64,000 bases of DNA from JBBQIY01 sp964553035 (GCA_964553035.1 CAZKJH010000003.1:1-64000), one strand, 5' to 3'. Shown: positions 1-9,268, counted from the first letter of the stretch. Program-made: numbers and translations. The notes: a model not told the origin generated them from the sequence alone.

Positions 1-13
1 AGCGACTAGCAAC

Positions 14-55
14 TGTAATCGGTCAGGCACAGCCCCCTGTGCCTGACCGATTACA
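14..55. repeat. 18-bp perfect inverted repeat (hairpin)
   Basis: Bases 14-31 and 38-55 are exact reverse complements around a six-base C-rich loop. The arms contain the 11-mer TAATCGGTCAG and its complement, which also occur once each, in opposite orientation, at 42194-42204 and 42695-42705. On the plus strand the hairpin is followed by an A-rich stretch, so it is not a clear Rho-independent terminator in that direction. It lies before the SMC gene and may be a repeat-element remnant or the end of an upstream gene outside the window. Confidence 0.75.
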
Positions 56-170
56 AAATAAAATGCACACAAACGCCTTGAAGAAAAACTTGCAATTGCG
101 CCAAAGAGACCAACTATGCTACCCTTTGTATTCGTTTTGTTTTTCACACCTGCTCACCGGGATCCATTCC

Positions 171-3100
171 GTGTACCTCCAGACCCTCGAAGTCATCGGC
201 TTCAAAAGCTTTGCGCAAAAGACCCGTCTCGTTTTCGAGCCAGGCATTACTGCCATCGTAGGTCCGAATGGTTGCGGGAAGAGCAATATCTCCGATGCGA
301 TCCGATGGGTTCTCGGCGAGCAACGACCAACCGCCCTGCGCAGTTCGGCCATGACCGACGTGATCTTCAATGGCACCGATGCACACAAGCCGCTTGGCAT
401 GACCGAGGTGTCGATTACCTTTGCTGACTGCGAAAAACAACTCGGCACCGACTACAACGAGGTCACCATTTCACGCCGTGTGTTCCGAACGGGTGAAGGT
501 CACTACTATATCAACAAGACGCCGTGCCGCCTCCGCGATATCCAGCGTCTGTTTATGGGCACCGGCATCGGCACGACTTCCTACTCGGTCATGGCTCAGG
601 GCCAGATCGACGCGATTCTTTCCTCAAAACCTGAGGACCGCCGTGCGATTTTCGAAGAAGCCAGCGGTATTACCCGCTTCCGCGCCGACCGCAAAGAGGC
701 GATGCGCAAACTCGACCAAACCGATGCCAACTTATTGCGCCTCAGCGATGTGATCCGCGAACTCCACCGCCAGATCGGGTCGCTGCAACGTCAGGCCGGC
801 AAGGCGAAGCGTTACAAAGAGCTGCAAAACGAACTCCGCAAATACGATCTCTTTGTTACCACGCGCAAGATCGTTCGACTCAACGAGCACGTCGCCTCGC
901 TCTCCCGCGACATCGCACGCTTGGCGAAAACACTTGAAGATTTACATGCGCAAGTGGATACTGGCGAAGCACTCAATGCCGACGCTCGCGAAAAACTCTT
1001 GAAGTCGGAGCGCCACATCGGCTCTGCCCTAGAGCTCGCCATGGAGGCGCAGGGACGTTGCAACCAAGCCACAGACGCCATGCGCGTGAACCACCAGCGC
1101 ATGGCTGAGTACAAGGCTTGGACAGAACGCGACGAAAAGGAGATCGCCGAAACCAAGGCAGTACGCGCCGCGCAAGAACAGAACATGGAGACCTGCGCAG
1201 AACAGCTCAAGAATCTCGAAACAGAACTGGGCAAAGCCGAAGAGGCGCTGACGCTGACACGAACCCAGTTTGATGTCTACCGCAACGAAAACACCACCGC
1301 CCGAAACGAGTTACAAAAACTCCGCAACGAGTCGGTCGAATCCGAACGCCTGCACGTAACCTTACAGAACGAACTCACGACATCCGAAAATTCCGCACGC
1401 GAAAGCATCCTTAAAAACGAGCGTATTTCATCGGAAAAATCGAATCTAACGCAATCCGTTTCCGATCTCGCCTCGCGGCTTGATGAACTAGAAGGCGAAA
1501 CGGAAACGCTCAAGGGCATGGTCGATTCCAATGGTGACGCGGTTGCAGGCAACGAACGCAAGCTCGACAAGCTACGCGCTTCGCTTCGCGAAAACGAGCA
1601 GGCTCGCGGCGAAATTCAGTCACAAATTGCCGTTCGTCAAGCCAGAATCCAGCTCCTTGCCGATGCCGCCAAGCAATCGGGCGACACACCTGCTGGCATT
1701 ACCATGCTGCTCGACAAGGAGAACCCACTTTCGATGCCGGCCGGTGCCGTTCTCGGCTCGATGGCCGAACAGTTCTCCGCGCCCAAAGAATACCGTAAGG
1801 CTTTAGAAGCCGTTCTGCGCGCGTGGATCGATGCCGTTGCCGTTCGCTCTATTGCCGATGCCGCTGCCATTGTGACCAAACTTCTCGCCACAGGCAAGAA
1901 CGCTGGCACTCGACTGATCACCACGGAAACCTCCGAGGCTATGGCGGCACCTGTTGGGCTCCCCTTCATCAGGCTTCTGGATAAAATCGCCTGCAAGGAC
2001 GGCTTTAAAAGCACGGCAGAACGCCTTCTTGGCAACGTTTTTCTCGTCGCTTCTCTTGATGAAATTCCCGACCCTGCGCCCACCGGTTGCACCTTTGCCA
2101 CGTATACTGGAGCCGTTTTTTTCCATGGCGGGTTTGTCGAACTTTGGATACCAGAAGGCGGAGCCTCCAATCCTCTCGCCCGCCATTTGCTCATCGAAGA
2201 TGCCGAAGCAGAGCTCGCGCAACTCGAGCTGGATCGCGATGATGCCGACGACAAGACGGGCGCATTACGTCGCGATCTCGATACCGCCGTTCAAGCCTTG
2301 CAAGATTCTCGCAACCTTCTCGACCAAAGCCGACGCTCGGCGGCGCAGAAGGAAGGCGAAGAAAAGACCATCCGCCGCGATCTTTCGATGGCCAAAGAAC
2401 GGTTGAAGTCCGTCTCGGAAGCATTAGCCGCACTCGTCACCACGACGGAAAGCACCACGACACGTGGTCGCGAATTGATGGAACGCCTGCGCAACATGGC
2501 CAACAGCCGGGAACGGCTTGCCAACGCCGTTGCGGCGCAATCTGAAACGGTTCATGATACCGAAGACAATTTCCTCGATGCACAGACCAAGCTGACCGAA
2601 TCCCGCCTGATGCATGCCTCCATTAGCCACCGCACGGAGACGATGCGCTCGCAGTTCCATGCAGGTTCCGCACGCATTGCTGAACTCGACCGAATGGCGC
2701 AGAGCCGTCAAAATGGAATCAAGTCCTACGAAGAAGGCATTGAGCGACTGAGCGAAGAGAATGAGCAGCTTGAAGAGAATCTTTCGGCACTTGATGCCGA
2801 TGTCGAAGCCCGCAAAGCCGAAGTGGCAAGGCTCCGCGAAGAACGCGCCTCGAACCAAATCGCATTGGAGCAGGCCGAGCGAACCCTGCAGGGGCTACGC
2901 CGTTCGCTGGATCAGGCGAACGATGTTAACGGAAAAACGGAGCTTGCGCTTGCCGAGGCGAAGATGCGGCTTCAGAACATCCAAGACCGGCTGATGATCG
3001 ACTGGCATATTAACGTCGAGCAGCTCGTCGCCGAACCGATGCCCGAGTGGGGCGAGGAAGGCGAACCGCCAATTGAAGATGCTGAAACAAGGACGGCGGA

Positions 3101-3803
3101 AATCCGAAGCAAGATGGAGGAGATGGGACCCGTCAATCTCGTGGCCATCGAAGAGTACCAAGAAATTGAGGAGCGCCACGCATTCTTGACGGCGCAGGAA
3201 TCGGATTTGACTGGTGCCAAAGCAAAGCTGATGGAGCTTATCAAAGATATTGACAAGCAGTCCACCGAGCTGTTCAAGGACACCTTCGAAAAGGCAAGCG
3301 TCAACTTCCAAACAATGTTTCAGCGGCTTTTCGATGGCGGAACGGCGGAACTCAGCCTTGTTGACGACGAGAATGTTCTCGAATGTGGCATTGAAATCCT
3401 CGCTCGTCCACCGGGAAAGAAGCCGCAGAGCATTTCGCTACTTTCCGGTGGCGAACGAACGATGACCGCTGTGGCCTTGCTCTTCGCGATCTATATGATC
3501 AGGCCCAGTCCGTTCGCCATGCTCGACGAACTCGATGCCGCGCTCGACGATTCCAACATCGGCCGTTTTGTTGGTGTCCTTAAAGATTTCCTTGATCAAT
3601 CACAGTTTTTAATCATCACCCACAACCAGCACACCATTGCCGGCGCAGACATCGTGTATGGCGTCACCCAGCAGGAACAAGGTATTTCGCGAATCGTCTC
3701 GATGCGCCTCAAGCGCGTCGGCATCGAGGAGCCAAAAGCCGAAGAAATGCCAGAGATCGCCGCACCGCCTCCGCCCCGAAAAAGAAAGAAAAAACCCGAA
3801 TGA
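171..3803 (+). CDS. smc: Chromosome segregation ATPase SMC
   Basis: SMC dimers form ATP-driven rings that organise and segregate the chromosome. The N-terminal head has the family's FKSFA motif at residues 11-15 and Walker A GPNGCGKS at 31-38. Long charged coiled-coil arms flank a hinge in the middle third. The C-terminal head shows the ABC signature LSGGE followed by Walker B ending LDELDAALDD. I place the start at the GTG at 171, giving 1210 residues that begin VYLQTLEVIGFKSFA, because family members start just before this motif; the open frame back to base 39 would add 44 residues unlike SMC. ScpA and ScpB are not nearby. The stop overlaps the next gene by four bases. Confidence 0.95.
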   Translation: MYLQTLEVIGFKSFAQKTRLVFEPGITAIVGPNGCGKSNISDAIRWVLGEQRPTALRSSAMTDVIFNGTDAHKPLGMTEVSITFADCEKQLGTDYNEVTISRRVFRTGEGHYYINKTPCRLRDIQRLFMGTGIGTTSYSVMAQGQIDAILSSKPEDRRAIFEEASGITRFRADRKEAMRKLDQTDANLLRLSDVIRELHRQIGSLQRQAGKAKRYKELQNELRKYDLFVTTRKIVRLNEHVASLSRDIARLAKTLEDLHAQVDTGEALNADAREKLLKSERHIGSALELAMEAQGRCNQATDAMRVNHQRMAEYKAWTERDEKEIAETKAVRAAQEQNMETCAEQLKNLETELGKAEEALTLTRTQFDVYRNENTTARNELQKLRNESVESERLHVTLQNELTTSENSARESILKNERISSEKSNLTQSVSDLASRLDELEGETETLKGMVDSNGDAVAGNERKLDKLRASLRENEQARGEIQSQIAVRQARIQLLADAAKQSGDTPAGITMLLDKENPLSMPAGAVLGSMAEQFSAPKEYRKALEAVLRAWIDAVAVRSIADAAAIVTKLLATGKNAGTRLITTETSEAMAAPVGLPFIRLLDKIACKDGFKSTAERLLGNVFLVASLDEIPDPAPTGCTFATYTGAVFFHGGFVELWIPEGGASNPLARHLLIEDAEAELAQLELDRDDADDKTGALRRDLDTAVQALQDSRNLLDQSRRSAAQKEGEEKTIRRDLSMAKERLKSVSEALAALVTTTESTTTRGRELMERLRNMANSRERLANAVAAQSETVHDTEDNFLDAQTKLTESRLMHASISHRTETMRSQFHAGSARIAELDRMAQSRQNGIKSYEEGIERLSEENEQLEENLSALDADVEARKAEVARLREERASNQIALEQAERTLQGLRRSLDQANDVNGKTELALAEAKMRLQNIQDRLMIDWHINVEQLVAEPMPEWGEEGEPPIEDAETRTAEIRSKMEEMGPVNLVAIEEYQEIEERHAFLTAQESDLTGAKAKLMELIKDIDKQSTELFKDTFEKASVNFQTMFQRLFDGGTAELSLVDDENVLECGIEILARPPGKKPQSISLLSGGERTMTAVALLFAIYMIRPSPFAMLDELDAALDDSNIGRFVGVLKDFLDQSQFLIITHNQHTIAGADIVYGVTQQEQGISRIVSMRLKRVGIEEPKAEEMPEIAAPPPPRKRKKKPE

Positions 3804-4075
3804 GTCTGAGTCCCTTTGAAATTGGAATGCTTGCCTGTTTCGGAATCAGTTGGCCCACGGCCATTGCAAAAAGTCTCAGGACGAAAAATGTTTCGGGGAA
3901 AAGCCCGATGTTCATGGGTATCGTTGCTCTCGGCTACGTCTCTGGAATCCTGCATAAGATCTTCTACTCCTACAACTGGGTTATCTGGCTGTACGTGCTG
4001 AACTTCACGATGGTCTCCTTCGATCTCTACCTTTACTTCCGCTACTCCGCACGAGCAAAGGCAAAAGCCCTGTAG
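3800..4075 (+). CDS. Small three-helix membrane protein, PQ-loop/SemiSWEET-like
   Basis: This 91-residue protein has three hydrophobic segments (about residues 7-19, 38-52 and 60-82) and a short basic tail. The sequence ISWPTAIAKSLRTKNVSGKSP early in the protein resembles the PQ-loop pattern of one-domain sugar-transporter-like SemiSWEET proteins, so a dimeric membrane carrier is possible; the substrate is unknown. The ATG overlaps the SMC stop codon (ATGA), indicating translational coupling, although no functional link to SMC is evident. Small proteins of this kind are usually annotated as hypothetical. Confidence 0.75.
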   Translation: MSLSPFEIGMLACFGISWPTAIAKSLRTKNVSGKSPMFMGIVALGYVSGILHKIFYSYNWVIWLYVLNFTMVSFDLYLYFRYSARAKAKAL

Positions 4076-4111
4076 GGCTGATTAACGAATACTCCCAAAC
4101 AGAGATTTGCG

Positions 4112-5035
4112 ATGACGGCTGTAGTAGAAGCTCCTGGCAAGATCAACCTCACCTTGGAAATCCTCGGCAAACGGCCCGATGGATACCATGACATTCGAAG
4201 TTTGCTACTACCTGTATCGCTCACCGAGACGATCACGGTTTCCGAGCGCGACGACGATACGGTAACCTGTTGCACAACGAGCGAGGACGTCGATACGCAC
4301 GAGCTTGCGCTTTTGCCTCTTGAAAAGCATCTTGCCGTCAAGGCCGTCCGTGTCATGCAGAAGCTCTGCGCAACCACGCGCGGTTGTGACATCACCATCA
4401 CCAAACGCATTCCTATTGGTGCGGGTATGGGCGGTGGAAGCGCAGATGCCGCCGGTGTCATGGCCGCCCTGCGTTTACTTTGGGGTAGCCATCTCACGCA
4501 GGAAGCACTCTTTGATGCAGCCGCGAGAATCGGATCAGACGTGCCTGCCCTACTCCATGGTGGAGCCGTGTTGATGGAAGGTCGTGGAGAGAGGGTTTCC
4601 CCGGTTCTTCGACCCGAAGAAGCCAATCCATCCCCCTTCTGGCTCGTCGTTGTCTTCCCCGGTATGCCGGTGTCCACAAAAAGTATCTACGAAAAATGCT
4701 CCCCGCGCTTGACACCGAGGTCTGAAATATGTGATAATGCAATTTCATCCGTACGTAATGGCGATGTACGGGCGGCGAGCTTCTGGGTTCACAATGGACT
4801 TCAGAACACCGTTTATGAGCTTCATCCAGAGACTGAGCGCTTTTGCCTGGCGCTTAGAAATGGTGGTGCTTTGTCTTCACTCCTTTCGGGGAGCGGGTCA
4901 GCGGTGTTCGGTTTAGCGGAGAGCAGAAGCCACGCGCTCGAGATTCAAAAGAGCTTACGGGAGAACGTGTGGAGCAGAGTCCTTTCGACACTGCCCGATG
5001 GTGTAATGGTAGCACACGGGCTTTTGATGCCCTGA
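4112..5035 (+). CDS. ispE: 4-diphosphocytidyl-2-C-methyl-D-erythritol kinase
   Basis: IspE phosphorylates CDP-methylerythritol in the MEP isoprenoid pathway, in the cytoplasm. The 307-residue protein is a GHMP kinase: an N-terminal KINLTLEILGKRPDGYH substrate region, the ATP-binding glycine-rich loop IGAGMGGGSADAAG at about 102-115, and a C-terminal LLSGSGSAVFGL motif. The final 14 codons (residues 294-307) lie inside the downstream tRNA-Gln gene, so the C-terminal tail is written by the tRNA sequence and the stop codon falls just after its anticodon arm. No other MEP pathway gene is in the window. Confidence 0.95.
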   Translation: MTAVVEAPGKINLTLEILGKRPDGYHDIRSLLLPVSLTETITVSERDDDTVTCCTTSEDVDTHELALLPLEKHLAVKAVRVMQKLCATTRGCDITITKRIPIGAGMGGGSADAAGVMAALRLLWGSHLTQEALFDAAARIGSDVPALLHGGAVLMEGRGERVSPVLRPEEANPSPFWLVVVFPGMPVSTKSIYEKCSPRLTPRSEICDNAISSVRNGDVRAASFWVHNGLQNTVYELHPETERFCLALRNGGALSSLLSGSGSAVFGLAESRSHALEIQKSLRENVWSRVLSTLPDGVMVAHGLLMP

Positions 5036-5065
5036 GCCATGGTTCGAATCCATGTCGGGCAACCA
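4992..5065 (+). tRNA. tRNA-Gln (anticodon UUG)
   Basis: The acceptor arms TGCCCGA (4992-4998) and TCGGGCA (5055-5061) pair perfectly, followed by discriminator A and an encoded CCA (5063-5065). The anticodon TTG is at 5024-5026 in the seven-base loop TTTTGAT, and the T arm carries GGTTCGAATCC. It overlaps the last 44 bases of ispE, so excising the tRNA would destroy the 3' end of an ispE transcript. Confidence 0.95.
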
Positions 5066-5160
5066 TTTCGGAGATTCCGGAATCGGTTGCACTACACAAA
5101 TCACGATGATTTTTCCGCACGGTTGCGGAACACGAACTTTCAACCAACAATCCCCTATCT

Positions 5161-6090
5161 GTGAAGATTTTCTCAGGAACCTCAAATCCGCAACTTGCCG
5201 CCAGCATCTGCTCCTACTTGGGAACGGAACTGGGAGCTGCGGATATCATGACCTTCCCGGACGGCGAAACGTTCGTAAAGATCAAGGACAGCGTCCGTGG
5301 TTCCGACTGTTTCATAATTCAGTCAATTTGCGGACAACCCAATGAGCGGCTCATGGAGCTACTCATTATGATCGACGCAATGAAGCGGTCTTCTGCGGCG
5401 CGCATCACGGCGGTACTCCCCATTTACGGATATGCAAGGCAAGATCGCAAAGATCAGCCGCGCGTTCCCATCACAGCCAAGCTGGTTGCCAATTTGCTCG
5501 TAGCAGCAGGTGCGAACCGCCTTCTCACCATGGATCTGCATGCCGCGCAGATCGTCGGTTATTTCGATATTCCGGTCGACCAACTCCACGCATCTCCCGT
5601 ACTCGTAAAATATTTACGAGAGAAGGAGCTCACCAACCCAGTCGTTGTCGCTCCAGACACCGGTAGCGTTAAGAACGCCTACACCTATTCTCACATTTTC
5701 GGCTGTGGCCTCGCCATTACAGCGAAGCAGCGCAAAGGTGCCAATGATGTGGAGGCCTACTCCCTCGTTGGCGATGTCGATGGCTGCGATGTCATCATGA
5801 TCGACGACCTGACCAGCACCTGCGGCACTCTGTCGGCGGCCGCGGGTCTGGTGAAGAAGAAAGGCGCTCGCAATATCTATGCGGCCGTCACGCACGCCCA
5901 GCTCAACCAGCAAAGCATCGACCGTCTCAAGAAATCCGACATCTGCGAGCTTATCGTCACGGATACGGTACCTCAGCAGAAGTACGACGACACGGTGCCG
6001 ATCACCGTGCTCTCCGTTGCGGAGCTTTTCGGTGAAGCAATCCGGCGGATTCACAACAATCAGTCCGTTAGTTCGCTTTTTAGAATGTAA
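5161..6090 (+). CDS. prs: Ribose-phosphate pyrophosphokinase (PRPP synthetase)
   Basis: Prs makes 5-phosphoribosyl-1-diphosphate from ribose-5-phosphate and ATP for nucleotide, histidine and tryptophan synthesis. The 309-residue length fits the family. Visible motifs are the early FPDGETFVKI region, YGYARQDRKDQPR, the MDLHAAQIVGYFDIPVDQL stretch and the PRPP loop IDDLTSTCGTL near residue 220. The pyrophosphate-loop region reads PDTGSVKNA and the PRPP loop has TCGT where TGGT is usual, so both are slightly unusual. The start is a GTG at 5161 with no evident Shine-Dalgarno. It precedes L25 and pth in a common bacterial order. Confidence 0.93.
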   Translation: MKIFSGTSNPQLAASICSYLGTELGAADIMTFPDGETFVKIKDSVRGSDCFIIQSICGQPNERLMELLIMIDAMKRSSAARITAVLPIYGYARQDRKDQPRVPITAKLVANLLVAAGANRLLTMDLHAAQIVGYFDIPVDQLHASPVLVKYLREKELTNPVVVAPDTGSVKNAYTYSHIFGCGLAITAKQRKGANDVEAYSLVGDVDGCDVIMIDDLTSTCGTLSAAAGLVKKKGARNIYAAVTHAQLNQQSIDRLKKSDICELIVTDTVPQQKYDDTVPITVLSVAELFGEAIRRIHNNQSVSSLFRM

Positions 6091-6128
6091 CAAGACCCCC
6101 TTGATAGGGGCAGGAGAAAACAAGAGTC

Positions 6129-6872
6129 ATGGCACAAGAAATCAAAGTCATCGCGGAACCGCGCACGTGCAGCGGATCCACGGCCGCACGCCGTTTGCGC
6201 CGCTCAGGCGTCATCCCGGCAGTGCTCGCCACCACAGGCGGAGAAACCGCACTCATCCAGCTCAGCGCCCACGACTTCGAGCGCGTGATGAGCCAGCACG
6301 CAAGCACACAGCTCCTCGTTAGCCTAACGGTTGGCGACAAAACATGCCTCGCACTTTTGCGCGAAATACAGCGCAACGGTATAACAGGCCGCGTGAGCCA
6401 TGCCGATTTCGGTGAAATCGACGCTACCCGCAAGATCCACGTCAAAATCAAGATTGTCCTTGATGGCGAACCGGAAGGCGTACGCAGCCAGAACGGCGTT
6501 CTCGAGCAGCACATGCGCTTCGTTGAAGTTTCCTGCCTGCCAGCGGATATTGTGGAAAGCTTTACCGTTAACACGGCGGCACTCAAACTCGGCGAGGATA
6601 TCACGGTCGCAGAGCTCACCCTCGGAGACCGCTACACGCTCGTTTCCCATAGCGATAACATCGTGGCAACGGTTTCAGCAGTAGCCGCCGAAGAGATAGC
6701 CCCTGTAGCAGCCGAAGGTGCCGAGGCTCAGCCTGCACTCAGCGCAAAGAAAGGCAAAGCCGAAGAGGCAGGGGCCGCTGCTCCTGCGGCGGGAGCCAAG
6801 CCTGCGGCGGGAGCCAAACCTGCGGCGGGAGCCAAGCCTGCAGCAGCAGCCAAACCTGCGGCCAAAAAATAA
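6129..6872 (+). CDS. rplY: 50S ribosomal protein L25 (Ctc type)
   Basis: L25 binds 5S rRNA in the large subunit. The first roughly 95 residues form the 5S-binding domain, with the RTCSGSTAARRLRRSGVIPAV region typical of the Ctc form, followed by the second beta domain to about residue 190. The remaining tail is an Ala/Pro/Lys low-complexity extension made by an 18-base tandem repeat. Total length is 247 residues, at the long end for the family because of that tail. An AGGAG sequence lies upstream of the ATG. It sits between prs and pth, as in many bacteria. Confidence 0.93.
   Translation: MAQEIKVIAEPRTCSGSTAARRLRRSGVIPAVLATTGGETALIQLSAHDFERVMSQHASTQLLVSLTVGDKTCLALLREIQRNGITGRVSHADFGEIDATRKIHVKIKIVLDGEPEGVRSQNGVLEQHMRFVEVSCLPADIVESFTVNTAALKLGEDITVAELTLGDRYTLVSHSDNIVATVSAVAAEEIAPVAAEGAEAQPALSAKKGKAEEAGAAAPAAGAKPAAGAKPAAGAKPAAAAKPAAKK
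6783..6860 (+). repeat. 18-bp tandem repeat in the L25 tail
   Basis: Four units based on CCTGCGGCGGGAGCCAAG start at 6783, 6801, 6819 and 6837, the last diverged, followed by a partial unit. They encode repeated PAAGAK/PAAAAK hexapeptides. Copy number is likely variable between strains. Confidence 0.85.
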
Positions 6873-6916
6873 TCAGACCCGCTTGACGACAGACGACAAC
6901 AACGAGGAAGATTGAA

Positions 6917-7597
6917 GTGAAGATGATTGCAGGACTAGGCAACCCAGGCCGCGACTACGAAGGAACACCACACAACGTGGGCTTCGTTGCCGTCGACTCG
7001 ATTTGCCAGTCGCTCGGAGGAGACTGGCGCATTGAACCGCGCTTTAAGGCGGATGTCGCCAAAGTCTCTAACGATGGCCAATCGCTCCTGCTGGTCAAGC
7101 CCATGACGTACATGAACGCCAGCGGCGAGGCCATCGGACAGATCATGCGCTACTACCGTATGACGCCCGAAGAAATCATCGTGATCTCCGACGACGTTAA
7201 CCTGCTGCCAGGACGCATTCGTGTCCGCGCGACAGGAAGCGCCGGAGGTCATAACGGACTAAAGTCCACAATCGAACATCTGAGTTCACAGCAGTTCACA
7301 CGCATTCGAATCGGTGTGGGACTTGGCAAAAGTGAATCCGGAACCCTAATAGGCCATGTGCTCGGGCGCATTGCGAATGAAGATGCTGAAGGCGTTGCCA
7401 ACGGAATCAAGACGGCAGCCGAAGCGGCACTTTTCGCAGCACACGATGGCACGGAGGCGGCGATGAACCATTACAATGTATCGTCGACGCCCCAGCCCTC
7501 GGGAGAAGAAGAGCCTGCGGACAAGCGGAACACAACTAACAACGATAAAACCAAACAGCTTAACAACAAGGAACATGAACATGCCCAGGAAATATGA
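6917..7597 (+). CDS. pth: Peptidyl-tRNA hydrolase
   Basis: Pth cleaves peptidyl-tRNA released from stalled ribosomes. The motifs are intact: GLGNPG near the N-terminus, the catalytic His in GTPHNVGF, MTYMNASG, the Asp in ISDDVNLLPG, and GGHNGLKS. A GTG at 6917 follows GAGGAAG at good spacing; an in-frame ATG lies six bases later. The 226-residue protein has an extra hydrophilic C-terminal tail of about 35 residues rich in E, N, K and T, absent from most Pth proteins, and its last bases overlap the start of rpsF, suggesting coupled translation. Confidence 0.94.
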   Translation: MKMIAGLGNPGRDYEGTPHNVGFVAVDSICQSLGGDWRIEPRFKADVAKVSNDGQSLLLVKPMTYMNASGEAIGQIMRYYRMTPEEIIVISDDVNLLPGRIRVRATGSAGGHNGLKSTIEHLSSQQFTRIRIGVGLGKSESGTLIGHVLGRIANEDAEGVANGIKTAAEAALFAAHDGTEAAMNHYNVSSTPQPSGEEEPADKRNTTNNDKTKQLNNKEHEHAQEI

Positions 7598-7991
7598 AGC
7601 CCTTTTCATCTTCGCAGGCAACGTCAAGGACGAATCGCTTGACAAAGTAGTCGAGCAGAGCACAACCGAGATTCAAAAACTCGGCGGTGTCATCGAAAAG
7701 ACGGATGCCCTCGGTCGCCGTACCTTCGCCCGCACCATGCAAAAGCACGACCATGGCGTCTATGTGAAAATCCGATTCACAATCGAACCGGAAAAGATCG
7801 CCAAAATCCACTCCCGCTTCGTGTACAACGAAGACTGCTTCCGCATGCAGATTGTCTCGCGCAATGAGCGCGTTGAAGTTGCAAAATCCGCTGACAACAA
7901 CCGCCGCGCACTGTTCAAGGCTTCTCTCGAAGCCGCTGGCGACGTGCCGGTCGCAAAGTCGAGACCTCGTTACAACGACGACAACGACTAA
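7581..7991 (+). CDS. rpsF: 30S ribosomal protein S6
   Basis: S6 pairs with S18 on the 30S platform. The protein begins MPRKYEALFIFAGNV and shows the ferredoxin-like S6 fold pattern, including LGRRTFARTMQKHDHGVYVKI and a basic C-terminus. I choose the ATG at 7581 (136 residues) because AAGGA lies about eight bases upstream; the ATG at 7575 is only two bases from it. The reading frame stays open further upstream but there lies within pth. It heads the rpsF-ssb-rpsR-rplI group. Confidence 0.92.
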   Translation: MPRKYEALFIFAGNVKDESLDKVVEQSTTEIQKLGGVIEKTDALGRRTFARTMQKHDHGVYVKIRFTIEPEKIAKIHSRFVYNEDCFRMQIVSRNERVEVAKSADNNRRALFKASLEAAGDVPVAKSRPRYNDDND

Positions 7992-8071
7992 GTCGCAAAG
8001 CCCCCGTCGAAGAGGCAGGGTCCCAACACCACCACGAACACACCTACGCAGAAAGCAGAAAGGAGACAATC

Positions 8072-8524
8072 ATGGCAAGCTACAACAGAGTCATCGTTAT
8101 AGGCAACCTCACCCGAAACCCCGAACTCAAACGTACACCCTCGGGTGCTGCCGTGTGCGACATCCGTCTGGCCGTCAGCGAATCCTACCGTAACAAGGAA
8201 GGCGAACGCATTGAGCGTCCGGTGTATATCGATGTGGTTGTCTGGAATCAGCAGGCGGAAGCCTGCAACCAGTACTTGTCGAAAGGAAGCCCTCTCTTCG
8301 TTGAAGGCCGCCTCCAATACGACGAATGGAAAACACCACAAGGCGACACCAGAAGCAAACTTCGCATCGTCGCTCAGCGTACGCAATTCATCGGTGCCCA
8401 CCAGGGACAGAGTCAAGATTCGGCAGGAAAACCTTCCGGAAACCCCTCTGCAGCCGATGCAGTGCCCTCGGATTCTACAGAATCCGATACAGAACCCGAG
8501 ACCGATGAAGTAATCCCCTTCTGA
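8072..8524 (+). CDS. ssb: Single-stranded DNA-binding protein
   Basis: SSB coats single-stranded DNA and recruits replication and repair proteins. Residues 1-110 form the OB fold, beginning MASYNRVIVIGNLTRNPELKRTPSG, and the acidic tail ends DEVIPF, the partner-binding tip. The linker is Ser/Asp/Glu-rich. AAAGGAG precedes the ATG. Its place between rpsF and rpsR is widely conserved. Length is 150 residues. Confidence 0.95.
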   Translation: MASYNRVIVIGNLTRNPELKRTPSGAAVCDIRLAVSESYRNKEGERIERPVYIDVVVWNQQAEACNQYLSKGSPLFVEGRLQYDEWKTPQGDTRSKLRIVAQRTQFIGAHQGQSQDSAGKPSGNPSAADAVPSDSTESDTEPETDEVIPF

Positions 8525-8562
8525 GTCAACAATCTAAATCAGAAATCCACGAGGAAAAGCAT

Positions 8563-8793
8563 ATGGCAATGCGCAACCACAAAACCACACGCAGAAACGA
8601 GACTCCCCTCCGCAAGAAGACCCCGGATGGCGATGTCACCGTCGTTGACATCAACGACGTCGAATTCCTTCGCCGCTACGTCAGCGAGCAGGGGAAAATC
8701 CTACCCCAGCGCCTCAGCGGCCTCAACGCAACCAATCAGCGCAAGGTGAAGCGCGGCATCCGCCGGGCTCGCACCATGGGCTTGATGATGTAA
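8563..8793 (+). CDS. rpsR: 30S ribosomal protein S18
   Basis: S18 binds S6 on the small subunit. The 76-residue basic protein contains the family core, with VVDINDVEFLRRYVSEQGKI and the ending QRKVKRGIRRARTMGLM. No zinc-binding cysteines are present. A GAGGAAAAG purine run precedes the ATG. It lies between ssb and rplI in the same operon. Confidence 0.94.
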   Translation: MAMRNHKTTRRNETPLRKKTPDGDVTVVDINDVEFLRRYVSEQGKILPQRLSGLNATNQRKVKRGIRRARTMGLMM

Positions 8794-8815
8794 TCACCGA
8801 AAAGGCAAACTGAAT

Positions 8816-9268
8816 ATGTCCACAGAACTCTTTCTCAGCAGCGATGTCCCCGGCCTTGGCAATGAAGGCGATATCGTTAAAGTCGCCGACGGGTATGCCC
8901 GCAACTTCCTTCTACCCCAGAAAAAGGCAGAAGCCGTAACCGAAGGTGCACGCCGCCGCCTCGCCAAGATCCAGGCCGAACGCGAAAAAGTCCGCAAGGA
9001 AACTCTTGCCGATGCCAAGAAGCTCGGTGCAAAACTCAAAGCTGCGTCCGTCACAATCCGCGCTAAAACCAGCGATGCCGATACCCTCTACGGTTCCGTC
9101 AACGCCGCGCAGATCCTCGCCGCACTCAAGGAGCAGGGCTTCACCTCCCTCGAGGAACCCATGATCCTCCTCGCCAGCCTCATCAAGACACTCGGAACCT
9201 TCGACGTTCCCGTCAAAGTCCACACCGACATCACCGAGACCGTCAAGGTCTGGGTCGTCGCCGAGTAG
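8816..9268 (+). CDS. rplI: 50S ribosomal protein L9
   Basis: L9 binds 23S rRNA with its N-terminal domain and extends from the ribosome by a long helix. The N-terminal part shows DVPGLGNEGDIVKVADGYARNFLLP, then a charged helix, then the C-terminal domain with DTLYGSVNAAQI and VKVHTDITETVKVWVV. Length (150) is normal. It is the last gene of the ribosomal operon; a strong terminator follows within 25 bases. Confidence 0.95.
   Translation: MSTELFLSSDVPGLGNEGDIVKVADGYARNFLLPQKKAEAVTEGARRRLAKIQAEREKVRKETLADAKKLGAKLKAASVTIRAKTSDADTLYGSVNAAQILAALKEQGFTSLEEPMILLASLIKTLGTFDVPVKVHTDITETVKVWVVAE

Noticed and set aside
39..170. N-terminal extension of SMC back to base 39
   Set aside because: The extra residues do not resemble SMC and overlap the hairpin at 14-55; the GTG at 171 matches the family's start.
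5107..5131. Hairpin TTCCGC/GCGGAA before prs as a terminator
   Set aside because: No T run follows on the plus strand, and the stem is short.
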